Below are positions 53,070 to 64,000 of a DNA stretch of 64,000 nt, in pieces. The position numbers and the translations under genes are program-made. The notes under the pieces are model-generated. The model did not search any database and was not told where the DNA came from. It was given only the letters and a program-made list of their open reading frames with translations. This DNA is from Dimorphilus gyrociliatus (Eukaryota; Annelida; Polychaeta; Dinophilidae), in NCBI GenBank assembly GCA_904063045.1, contig CAJFCJ010000006.1:124001-188000 (forward strand). Direction: 5' to 3'. Position 1 is the stretch's first letter. The number at the start of each line of letters is the position of its first letter.

Positions 53070-53196
53070 CACGGCTCAAGTTATTTCCTCAATATTATTG
53101 ACATCTATTTTAAAAAATAACTTTGCAGTTAATAAATCTTTAAAAAAATATAACAATCGTTTTGACTAGATTTTAAAAAGTTGTATAAATATTTAG

Positions 53197-55214
53197 TCAA
53201 ACTGCTGAAGCTTTGGCGGTAGTTTGTAAATCAAGCAATTTTTGAACTGTTCGACACAATTCTAAGGGTTCTTTTTCTTCTAAAATCACAGACGCGGGGC
53301 ATATAAAATCCTGTAAACAGAAAGTAGAACTAGAATTTCTTAGAAAAATAGGTTATCTTTAGGTTCTATGACATACCTCACTAACGCCAATTCTACGGCA
53401 TGCGGTTAAAAAACTATTGACATTTTTCTGGCACTTGGCAGTTGGTAATTCAGTGTCGACGACAGACGGAACGTGAACACGATCAATTGAATGAGGCCAT
53501 ATTTGATTGGCTAAATGGCATAAAATAACGCCATCTCTTAAGGCTGCAGTTATATTTTCTGGAAGTTTACATTTTAGGTGTTCCTCCATCATCCTTCGAG
53601 TTCTATAAAGTTCACTCTGACGTAACACAGCTTGTTTTTCGTGTCGTTGTATTGTGAAATTCGAAGGTTTCCTATCTTGATTTGGAGATGGTGTTTGATC
53701 TTTGGATAGCATTTGCGTATGAAATCCATTATTATTCTCTGGCGAATAATTTTTAACCGGGGATATCTGATGAACGTTTGCTGACGATGAGTAAGCAACA
53801 GATCTTCTGTTTACAGAGGGAGAGGTTTGAAGATCTGCCTTGTACGACGGTATTGAACTTGCAGAGTTAGACGAAGACTTGCTGTCATCGTGGAATGAGT
53901 AGGTAAAATTCCTGTGACCGCTGAATAATCAAATATTTAGAAAAGGTATAAATTTATAAGTCGGTAAGTCTAGGTATACTTTTGCATATTTGGACTATTC
54001 TTTGGTGTGGAATCCGGTGACGTTTCCGGTGTAGTTAAACCAGAAACGGAAGAACTTCGGGAACTAGAAAGTTGGGAAACAGTCCGCGGGGGAGGTTGAG
54101 GTCTGGCAGACGAAGAACTTCTTCGAACCAGCTCAGGCTTCCTTTGTGTTACAGGAACACATTCGGGTAAGGAAAGACTGGATATTTGTGATTGCTGTGA
54201 AAGACTGGATATCGTCCTGAAAAAGTTATATAAATTGATTGTTAACAGTTTATCGGTGTATCCAAGCTCTTACTGATAACAGATCAGTACATTCTATAAA
54301 TGCAATATAATATATTGCGTGCTATTTATAATGCTAATAATTTTATAACTTACGGGAATGAACTTGAATGTCTAAATTGTCCTTTGTTTCGGCGTGTTTC
54401 CTCGCCAAGTTCCCTCTTTCTTTCTCTATTAAGACTTTTTACAATATGCTTCCATCCTTTTTTGGCAATGTCCGCAGGTGGTTGTTTTAATGGGTTAAAA
54501 TTTAGATTAATGCATTCAATATTCATCGAAGCCATTTCGAATGGTAACTTTTCAATTCTATTCGATGATAAGTCTAGTTTTGTTAACTTTAGTAAGCTAA
54601 TTGTCACAGGCAGTAGAACAATCTTATTTGATCTTAAATTTAATATCTTCAAGTTCTCACAATGCTTTATCGTATCAGGCAAAAACGATATTTCATTTGA
54701 TGAGCAATCCAAGTAAGTCAAACTACTTAAAAAAACAATCTCTTCTGACAGAGACACTAAATTGTTGTTCGACAAAATTAATATACTTAGGCACTTTAGA
54801 TTTCGCAAACAAGTTTCCGGAAGACAGTCCAGTTTGTTATATGATAGATTTAAGCTTGTTAAACAATCTAACAGGGAAAGATCAGGTAAAGACCTGATAT
54901 TATTATGTGAAGCATCGAGTTCTTCTAAATATGTGTATTCTAATATTTTTTTCGGCACTTCCGTGTACATGTTATCCGAAATATCTAAAACAATCATGAT
55001 TAACAGTTCCGTAAAGCTGGTAATTGATAGATCGCATTCACTTACCACATTTTACCGTGTCTAACAGATCTCCTTTTTGAAAAATTTTTGGATAGTCTAT
55101 CAATTTTCTTCCATTTAATTTGATTTCACCAGTTGAGACTGCTTCTTCATAAATTTTCTCAAAATATCGATTCTTTTGATGATTCGCGCCCGTTGGCCGA
55201 CGGCTGGCAGCCAT
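53197..55214 (-). CDS. LRCH: Leucine-rich repeat and calponin-homology protein LRCH
   Basis: Minus-strand exons 55046-55214, 54354-54984, 53980-54216, 53377-53920 and 53197-53310 give 564 residues. The protein starts MAASRRPTGANHQKNRYFEK. Residues ~55-240 hold about eight leucine-rich repeats (LDASHNNIRSLPDLSLL, LNLSYNKLDCLPETCL, LDLSSNRIEKLPFEM). A Ser/Pro-rich linker of ~170 residues follows. A calponin-homology domain closes the protein: LPENITAALRDGVILCHLAN, VPSVVDTELPTAKCQKNVNS, FICPASVILEEKEPLELCRT. LRCH proteins (dLRCH in flies) act at the cell cortex during division and cell migration. The gene is shorter than vertebrate LRCHs, the linker having shrunk. No intron exceeds 140 bp. Confidence 0.92.
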
Positions 55215-55990
55215 CTTTGTTTTGATCTAAGCGCATGCGCCCAAGTGATACAAAATTGCCTGTATAACAATAACGGTGACCAATCACCATCTACCACTAA
55301 TAGAGAACTAAAGATATAAAAGCCTATATTCGTATTTTGTTGGAAAAAGTATCGAAAAAAACTAAAAAAGTAGTATTTTTCCAAAAGATACACTATGTCA
55401 AGTTAAGCAAAAGTGTTTTTTTTAAAATTTATTTTCTTAATATTTGCAACAAAATGAAAAAGAAAAGATAGAAATAAATAACCTACTTAAATAAAAATAA
55501 AAAATGTAAGGAAAATATAAATCAATTAAGATTAGTATCTTTTTTTTATTTATATTAAAGATTTATTTATTTTATATTCTCAAACGTTTTCAAAAAATTT
55601 CGAAAAGTGAATACTTCCGTTAAATCTGTTGTGTCTTTTGTTTTGTTTTGTTCTCTTCTGTTTATCCATTTATTTTATATTATATTTATATTTTTATATT
55701 TATATTTACACGTGTAAAGAAAAAAACAAAGACTTTATATTTTTTTCTAAAACTCCATTCCAAAAACATTTTCGCCAATCTTCACAGCATACAACACCGT
55801 CATTAAATTTCAATAAGGGTTGTATAGAATTTGCACATAATTTGCATAGTATAAGTCTTTCTTTAAATATCAATTCTGGTTATATTTTTCTTGTAAAAAC
55901 TGCTTTCATCTCGAATTACCAAACCATCTGCCATTTTTTTTAAAAAAAATAGAATAAACATAGTTTTTAATAGGAATGATTTATTTCTTA
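55215..55990. other. Intergenic, AT-rich
   Basis: The 5' flank of LRCH and the 3' flank of the repeat receptor. GCGCATGCGC occurs at 55230-55239 just upstream of the LRCH start, matching the NRF1 site type also seen before NR5A. T-rich low complexity makes up the remainder. Confidence 0.5.
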
Positions 55991-58900
55991 TTATTTTATC
56001 TTTTTAAGCCTACCTGCTAATCCATCATCTGTTATGTTTATTGAATCATCGTAGATTGGAGAAACTCGATCTACAGGCGCAATGAATAATCTTCTTCTGG
56101 ACTTTGACTTTGTAAGTCCTCTCCCTCCCTTTCCAGTTGGTGGCCTTCGCCATGGTAATCTAAACTTTTTAACTGATTTAGGTCTGATCGCTGCTGCGGC
56201 TGCTGTTGCTGTTACTGCCGATGTCGTAGCAGCTATTGCTGCTGTAGCTGTCTCATTATTGACAGCTGACTCCTCGTCAACGTCAGCCATAGTTGGTTCA
56301 TCTTCTGCCATTTGTCGAAAATCGAAAAGTGTATTCTTTTTTTCAACCTTGACTTGTGCCGGTTTGGTAGGCTGTTTAAGAGTTCCCTTTAGTGGTGGAA
56401 GAGTTTTTGGCTTTTTAAATGGCTTCTTCTTCGCCGTTGGTTTATTAGATTTTTTCTTTTCCGTTTTAGGCTCTTCTGCAGGGGGTGGTGGTACAAGAGG
56501 TGCAGCACCTTCAGTCACATCCGAATGAACTTCTACTTTTTCTTCTATTGGTGAATTGTTGGATTGTTCAACAGCCTTCGACTCCAGATAGGCTACATTT
56601 GAAGCCGAAGTCATGGCGGCAAGTATCGAAGATCCTTTCGGTTGAGACATTGAAGCTTCGACAATAATTTCATCTTTTTCATCTTCCAATATTTTATCAG
56701 CGGCTGTCTTGTTCTTCTTCTTTCGTTTGCAAAATTTCCATATACAAACAACCAACACCACAACTAGTAGAGCGGCTAATATAGCTGCTACCGGCACTGT
56801 TTGGATAAATATTATTTATTAAGTGGACGTAAGATGTCGCTACGTATAATTAGTGTTAAATGAGACGATTAGCTCTAATCTTATTACAAGGATCAATTGA
56901 ATCGAAATGGTAAAAACAAAGCAATTGTCTTTCCTCATAATATAGCTTTTATAAAAGCCCTTTATATCATTCATGACTGTTATAGGAATAGAAAACAATT
57001 AAATTATAGGCCTATAAAAACTAACCGGCCCATGGATATTTGCAAACAAAGATCGTGCATATAGGCTCCACTCTTTTGCCACCTGTTGAAATATTTATCG
57101 CTTTAGATAAAGTTTCAATAATTAATGGTCCTCCCTCCCGCTTCATTTATCTTTTTGTTTAAAGCTTACCTAAGATACAAACGTGATCTGCATTTTCTTC
57201 GTAATCTTTGATACACGAGCATTTCCCATCCGTTGTACATTCAGCATTAGGATCTAATTCCAAACAAATTGAAGAGGAATTGCAGAAAGTTGAATTCAAG
57301 GGTAATTTTTCACAAAATGAACCATTCTGATTTTTAGTTGGTTTATACGCCTTTTGACATTCACATACACCGTTTATACACTCCGAATTTTTCACTGGAC
57401 AGGCATGTGTCGAATTGCAGTATTCATATGTTAAAACATTTGTACATTTGCAGTTTAATAAATCATTTGTCTCCTGACAGTCTCTCCGGCAAATACATTT
57501 GCCATTAGAACAGCTGGAATTTGAAGCAAATGGAAAACAATCTCTTGCTGTTTCGCACGGAATATCTTTCAATTTCTTTCGATAGCAGAATTTCCCCGTC
57601 GAATCAAATATATAACCTTTAATACATTGACATTTACCCTCCGTACATTGGGCAAATGTTGATAAAATCTGACATTCAGAGTTTTCAGAACAAGTTGAAT
57701 TTTCAATTGTCCTCCTTAAACATTGCGTTCTCTCTTTATTCGGACTATGTGTTTGCGGACAAACACAAAATCCATTGAGACAAATAGAATTAGGTAGTGT
57801 TGCGCAATGTGAGTTTTGATAGCAGTCGAGAACATTAACTTTATTAGATCTGCAGGTGAGCCTATTAGCGCTGAGAGCATATCCAGACTTACAACGACAC
57901 TTTGATTTAGAGAGGTCACATTCGCTATACGATATAACTGAGAGGCAATCTTGATCTTTTTGACACCCAATAGCCGGTATTATAATACGTTTACAAGAAA
58001 AGTCTATAGTTTCATAGCCATGTCTGCATATACAAATAGAATCATTACAATAGGAATAGGTGATCAGGGATTGGCATATAGCAGTACTAGTACAACTGGC
58101 ATTTCCCGGTTTGGCCCTTATACACGAATCACTTGTTGGATTCCAATGTTGATATATACAAGAACATTTCCCCCCGTCACATATAGTATTTGGGATATGT
58201 TGACAATCTTCATTAACCGTGCACGATGAGTCTATTGTCTTCAGCTTGCATTCGCTACCTATCTGCTCATAGGTTTGTTTACATTTACATTTATTTTCCG
58301 AACAAATTGAGTTCGGTAGTGTGGAACAGTTGCTAGAGTGAATGCAAAAATCTCCTAATGCCCATTTAGAGCAATGCGTAGAATTATCCATTCTAAAATC
58401 AGGTAGGCACCTGCATATGCCGGCAGAACAAATAGCATTTGTTAAGCCAAGACAATCGAATGTACTTAAACAATGTCTAAATAAAAGTCCGCCCAGTTTG
58501 CATTCTCCACCTTCCGCGTAATAGCTTGTTGCGCATATACATTTATTGTTCGAACAAATTGAATTTGTTATTACGGCTGAACAATCCTTATCAACTAGAC
58601 AATGATCCGATAGGCTCCCTATTAGAGATAAAAAAAAGTGCATTATTTCAAAAGCTTAAAAAAGACAAGTGCAAAACTTACTCTTTGAACATACTGTACC
58701 AGAGCTGAGGCTCTTGTAACCGTCGTTACAAATGCAACTATTATTGAAGCAATGGCTATTAGTAATTGATGTTGAACAATCAGCATCATTTCGGCATCCA
58801 CTATCACCAATTTTCAATTTTTCACAAGAATTTCCCACACTTTTATAGCCTACTTTACAAGCACAACTTCCCGACGAACACTCAGAATTCCCGCCTGTGG

Positions 58901-61900
58901 CCACCTCACATTCGGAGGAAGATGTACAAGAATCACCAAGGTTTTTGATTATACAACCATTCAATTCAATTTTATATCCAATTTTGCAGACGCACTTCCC
59001 TTGAAAACAATAAGAATTTGAAATGAGTTTACAATCAATGTCGGTCGAACATTGATCGTTCAATTTCCTTTCTTCGCAGATTTTTCCATTTATAGTTTTA
59101 TAACCGTCTAGACATTCGCATTCCTTTTTAGTGGAGGAACATTTAGTGAAATTCAAAACAGAATTACAGTCATTATTCTTTGTACAGGAGTCATTTAGAG
59201 TTCTTATCTGACACGATGAATTCGAAGCGATCGGGAAATGTCCAATTTTACATTGACATTGACCACCAGCGCACTCGCTGTTAGCAATGTGGACCTGACA
59301 TTCTGTATCTGTTGTGCACTGGTCACCAGTTTTTAATTCTTTGCACTCCTTACTCAGAACTTTATAACCGAATTGACAATGACAAAAGCCTCCGTCACAA
59401 GTGCTATTAGTTATAACAGCATTACAGTCGGTATTCAAGGAGCAGGAATCATTTAATTGCCCTTTACAAGAAAGGAAAAAAAAGCATATTGTATATTAGG
59501 TATATTGAATTTTTCGTATACATATATACTGAATATATATATATATATATTTCCTTGAATGTAATTAATATGTAGTCATTTGCAGCATTAATACGTAAAA
59601 ATCATTAAATAACTATAGTTGGTCAATGGACTGAAATATATATATATATATATATATAAAGCGTTCGAAGACAGTAGCACATTAATAAAATGAAATGTCA
59701 AATAGAAGAAATTAAAAAAAAGACAAAAGAACAAATTACACTCTTTGGTTTTAGTAGGCGAATTTAATATTATGTTTTGTCTTGTATACCAAATCAAGCA
59801 AAAGATAAAATCTATTCGTGCAGCATGAATAAATCATACCCATAGCGACTATACTGCAAAATAGTGATCATGCAAAAGCATAACTTGAAAGGGAATTTAC
59901 TATAGGTGGGCATTGAAAAGTAATCTTCATGCAATTTCCTTACTTATTACGCATTCCTTTCCGCTATTGAGACTTTTAAATCCGAGTTTACAACTGCAAA
60001 CGTTGTTTAGACATGTACTATTTCCAACTGCAAAGCTACAATCTGGATTTGATTTGCAAGAATCGTTAACTTTTCTTAATGTACAATTAGTTAAATTAAG
60101 GCTTGTATAATATCCAGTTTTACAGGAACATGTTGAATTAGCGCATTCGGTATAGTTAACCGCATTGTTGCAATCGGTGTTCAATTTACAAGAATCACCA
60201 ATTTTTCGAAGAACGCATGTCTCGTTAATTGAATTAGAATAAAAACCACTCGTACATTGACAAGATGAATTTGAACATATACTATTATTAACTGCTAAAC
60301 TGCAATCGTCAAATGTTGCGCAACTATCACCAATTTTCCTTAGGATACAACTAGAATTCTTTTCATTCCTATATCCTTTAGAGCATTCGCATGTAAAGCT
60401 AATACATAGGCTGTTATTAACTGCTTTGTTACAGTTTTCGTGATTCTTACATTTATCGCCTATTCTTCTCATACTGCAAAATGATTCATTCCTTTGACTG
60501 AATGCAGTGTCGCATTGGCAAGATCCATTATTACATAAGCTGTTATTAACTGCAAAGTTGCAATCATTTAAAGTTTTACATTCACTCTCAAGTTTTCTTA
60601 ATGAACATTCCGTATTTTGTTTAATCGATAAATATCCAATTTTGCATTCGCAAGTTTTATTTGAAGAGCATATACTATTTTGAACGGCAAAACTGCAGTC
60701 TTCTGATATAGCACAGGAATCACCAATCTTTCTAAGTTTACAAAACGTTCCGCTTGATATTGAATAAAATCCAGTTGCACATTTGCACACATTATTTAGA
60801 CAAGTAGAATTATCCACTGCAAAATTACAGTCATTCTTCCACTTGCAAGAATCTCCTATCTTTCTTAAAGCACAGTTCGATAGTTGAGAATTGGCAATAT
60901 AACCGATTTCGCATGAACAAGAGCTATTCGTACAAATACTGTTATTTATAGCCTTTTGACAATCCGATTTCCAAAGACAATAGTCTGAAATTTTCCTTAG
61001 AATACAGGAATCGTTAAGACCACTTTGATAAAATCCTTCAGCACAATGACAGGTAGTATTAACGCAAATACTGTTGTTTACAGCAAAACTGCAATCTTCA
61101 ATATTCTGGCAAGTATCGCTAATTTTCCTCAGAATACACTTGGTATTTTCTTCATTCCTGTAACCTTTGTTACAAGAGCAAATATTTCCCAAACAAATAC
61201 TATTATTAATAGCAAGGTTACAATTTTCTTTAACTTGGCATTGATCTCCAATTTTTCTCAATGAGCATATAGAGTCGTTTTTCTCTATGAATTCCGTTTT
61301 ACAGTTACAAGTATTATTCAAGCACAAGCTATTGTTAATCGCAAGACTACAATCTTGTAATTTGGTACACTTATTTCCCAATTTTCTTAAAATGCACGTT
61401 GTATTGGCGTTAATTGAATGGAATCCTAGAAGACATTCACAAGTTCCGTTATCTGAACAATGACTATTTTCAATTACGCTATTGCAGTCTTCATTTTTTG
61501 TACATTTGTCACTTATAGTTCTTTTAACGCAGCTGGAATTTTCATTATCTGCCCGATATCCAGTAACGCAATTACATGTAGTATTTACGCATGTACTGTT
61601 TTGAACTGCAAGGCTACAGTGTTTATCTTCCGAACAATTATCGTTAATTTTCCTCAGATTGCATTGGGTTTTGTCAATGTTTGAAATAAATGCAGTATTA
61701 CAATTACAAGTTGAATTTGAACATGTACTATTAATTATAACTGCGCTGCAATCATCAGAATTGGAGCAACTATCGCCCACTTTTCTCTTGAAGCATTGAC
61801 TTCCGTTTGTATTTGAATAGAAACCTGTTTGACAGGTACAGATTCGATTTATTGAGCATTTACTATTAGATATTACTAGCAGACATTCAGCGTCTGATGC

Positions 61901-63539
61901 ACAGCCATCGCCAATAGTTTTTTCAGAGCAGCTTTGATTTTGAAATGGTTTAAAACCTTTATCGCAAGAACAACTTCCATTTAAGCATGAGGTATTGAGT
62001 AAAGACTTTGGACAATTTTCGTCAACTGTACAAAAATCACCTAGCTTGCGCAAAACGCAATTAGACGCCGTAACGTTTTTATAGCTGATATTGCATTGGC
62101 ATTTACCAAATTGACAGACAGTATCATTCATAACTGAATCGCAATCAATATTCGAAGAACAATTGTCATTCAATTGCCTTCTATGACAGATAGTTAGGAG
62201 GGTATTTTCGTAATGACCTATATTACATTTACATTTGTTCGATTCGCAACTGGAAAATTGTACAGATGTGGAGCAATCTATACTTTGATCACAAGAATCT
62301 TTTATCCTGTAAGGAACGCATTCCGTATGATCCAGAGATGAATAAAATCCGATTAAACAATCACATTTTGATGTATTGCAGAAGCTATGTGAAACAGCGA
62401 AACTGCAGTCCGTATTCAAAGTACAGGAATCCCTTACTTTTCCTGAAATGGTAAACTATATGCTAACAAGCATAATAACTTATCAAAAATGTGCTCAAAA
62501 GCTCTTTTCCACTTTTTGGGGGATTTGTGACTCAAAACAGGAAATAAAAATAAAAAGAACCCACACACATCTATGTAAAAAAGTAATTGACATGAACTTA
62601 TAAAACGTATAAGAACTTACGTTTTATGCAAGTGTCCAAGGCAGCATTAACGTAGAATCCGGGGTTACAAGTACATTTTGAGCTTGTACAATTGCTGTTG
62701 TTGAACGCAGCACTGCAATCGATGTTTTCAACACAAGCGTCGCCATACTTTCCTGAAGGAAAGTTATAGAAATTTTTTAAACGTCTTCTCAATTGTGTTT
62801 ATAAATTATTAAACTTTACTTTTAATACAACTGTTTCCGTCTGAGCCAACATAAAAACCAGCCTTACATTGACAAGTTGACGTTTTGCAGAAAGAATTAT
62901 CGACAGCGTCTCCACAGTCAGAATTGATGGAGCAGGGATCTCCCAGACGTCCTATATAATTAGTTATTAGTATTAAAGTGATTATATAATTGCTTAAAAC
63001 TTACTTAGAGTACAAACAGTATTCTTATCATTCACCATATAGCCAGATAAGCATTCGCATTTATTATTCTTACAAACAGAGTTTGATACAAATTCAGGAC
63101 AATCACAACACCAACTTGATCTACACTCTGTACCTATCCACTTTTCTGAGGAAAATATTAATAGAATATTTTTCATTATCATACGATTAAACCTACTTTC
63201 GTCGTCTTTTGAGCCACCACAATCCGAAAAGCCATCGAGTACATATGATAGAGTTGTACATCCTCCACTTGAACAGGAAAATCTACCTGGAGCTGTACAG
63301 GGACTTGAAACTTCATCGTTGTTATTAATACAATCTCTTACTCCATCATTTCTCTTAGAAGAAGCAATACAAACATTTGTTTCGCACTCGAATTCATCAG
63401 CTTGACACGCGCATTTTATCGTTGGAAGGAGGATGACTAAGGAAATAAATGATAAGAAATTAAGTTAAGTTATCTTATAGAAAACAAAATCAACTTAATA
63501 ACCTTTTACAAGTAAGATAAAGAGAAAATTCTGAAACAT
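55991..63539 (-). CDS. Giant single-pass receptor-like protein: LDLa x2, ~39 EB-like six-cysteine repeats
   Basis: Ten minus-strand exons, 63503-63539, 63197-63436, 63005-63145, 62820-62951, 62621-62752, 59944-62442, 58682-59461, 57170-58618, 57026-57082 and 55991-56796, give 2,090 residues. A signal peptide (MFQNFLFILLVKVILLPTIK) is followed by two LDL-receptor class A domains (FECETNVCIASSK...DGVRDC; FSCSSGGC...DGFSDC). Then come about 39 repeats of ~41 residues with six cysteines, of the form LRKIGDSC-x5-DC-x2-AV-x-NS-x-C-x-N-x3-C-x-C-x2-GY, resembling EB or EGF-like modules. One membrane helix (AAILAALLVVVLVVCIW) leads to a ~245-residue Lys/Pro/Ala-rich cytosolic tail. Most repeats carry an N-glycosylation sequon at the NNS position. 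Every intron is phase 1. I know no named ortholog; adhesion, pathogen or debris recognition are guesses. Confidence 0.88.
59532..59659. repeat. Pair of (TA)n microsatellites in an intron
   Basis: Two TA runs (about 59532-59550 and 59637-59659) lie in the 482-bp intron between the two large repeat-coding exons. No coding sequence was seen in this intron. Confidence 0.85.
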
Positions 63540-64000
63540 AGTCGACGGCGACGTCGCAAAGAAGTTCTTTAAAAGTCCAAACACCTCCTTCTAAGATAAT
63601 GTTGTCTGAATAAAAACTCAATGAGAAATAATTGGTGAAAGCTCTTTGAATAAATCACATAAAATTGTTGAATAATAGACACCAATTATTGAAATCATCA
63701 ACGACACGAAACGTTCAGCGTCGCTTAAGCGACTGACGTTTCTTTTTCTATTATTTCCTTTTCAAAACGCCGACTTTTACCTAAGCGTATAAAACACTCG
63801 ATAAGTTCTTGTTCAGCCCGATGAACATTTGCTTCTTTGTTCTTTTTTTTTTGTTTTACTGTTCGATTTATAAGTAGGCTTATAAACTTCTATAAATCTT
63901 CATAACGTTTTTAGAGGGCTTATTAATTAGGAATATAGCTTGTCAAAGAATGAAAGAAATTACTTTTGTATATGAGCTTCTATTTGTTACTAAAGGTACT
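63540..64000. promoter_or_regulatory. Upstream region of the repeat receptor
   Basis: No exon was seen. The stretch runs to the window end and should contain the promoter of the minus-strand receptor gene. No specific element is recognised apart from a short inverted pattern around GCGTCGCTTAAGCGAC (63718-63733). Confidence 0.4.
63718..63733. repeat. Short inverted repeat (GTCGCTTAAGCGAC)
   Basis: GTCGCTTAAGCGAC (63720-63733) is a perfect 14-bp palindrome about 180 bp upstream of the receptor start codon. It could be a binding site for a dimeric factor, or chance. Confidence 0.5.

Noticed and set aside
59944-62442. Regularly spaced repeats considered as a CRISPR array or satellite
   Set aside because: The period is a codon-exact protein repeat with conserved cysteines in an open frame, so it is coding.

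Overview
The window looks like nuclear DNA from a compact, AT-rich bilaterian animal genome. Most introns are only about 50-75 bp with GT/AG ends, the genes sit close together on both strands, and the gene set is animal-specific: an FTZ-F1/NR5A nuclear receptor, BRPF1, LRCH, GPR107, SLC22 and SLC16 carriers, and the motile-cilium protein DRC4. A small lophotrochozoan such as an interstitial annelid would fit, but that is inference. I saw no rRNA or tRNA gene, intact transposon, CRISPR array or virus. All genes were assembled by hand from exons whose splice phases add up; exon coordinates are in each entry.

Layout. 1-9,600: two tandem cyclic-nucleotide-binding (CNBD2-like) genes, the first cut by the window edge. 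Between them are an SLC22 organic-ion transporter and, on the minus strand at 5,133-6,102, a small three-exon gene for a secreted cysteine-rich protein that open-reading-frame scanning misses. 9,590-14,640: SLC25A20 (minus), a SETMAR-type SET methyltransferase without a transposase, and an unrecognised basic protein. 17,178-24,750: CEP57, METTL1 (minus), DRC4/GAS8 (minus), ECI1 and a TFB2M-like gene. 25,266-32,742: EDEM1, a divergent and C-terminally short acyl-CoA dehydrogenase (minus), and GPR107. 33,134-36,201: NR5A/FTZ-F1, with a probable upstream alternative first coding exon. 37,465-43,338: an EEIG/FAM102 NT-C2 protein and BRPF1 (both minus). 45,218-49,416: an SLC16 transporter and CDK1 (minus). 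49,771-55,214: CCP110 head-to-head with CDK1, then SMCO4 and LRCH (minus). 55,991-63,539: a 2,090-residue single-pass receptor-like protein (minus) with two LDLa domains, about 39 six-cysteine EB-like repeats, one membrane segment and a basic tail.

How the genes relate. Several serve centrioles and cilia or the cell cycle (CEP57, DRC4, CCP110, CDK1, possibly the CNBD2-like pair). CDK1 and CCP110 share a 354-bp promoter interval. Others serve mitochondria (SLC25A20, ECI1, TFB2M, the ACAD-like protein), which looks like ordinary neighbourhood mixing. The items most worth a second look are the hidden 119-residue secreted protein, the repeat receptor, the alternative NR5A start, the 11-bp tail-to-tail gene pair at 9,579-9,589, and two over-represented short palindromes in non-coding DNA.
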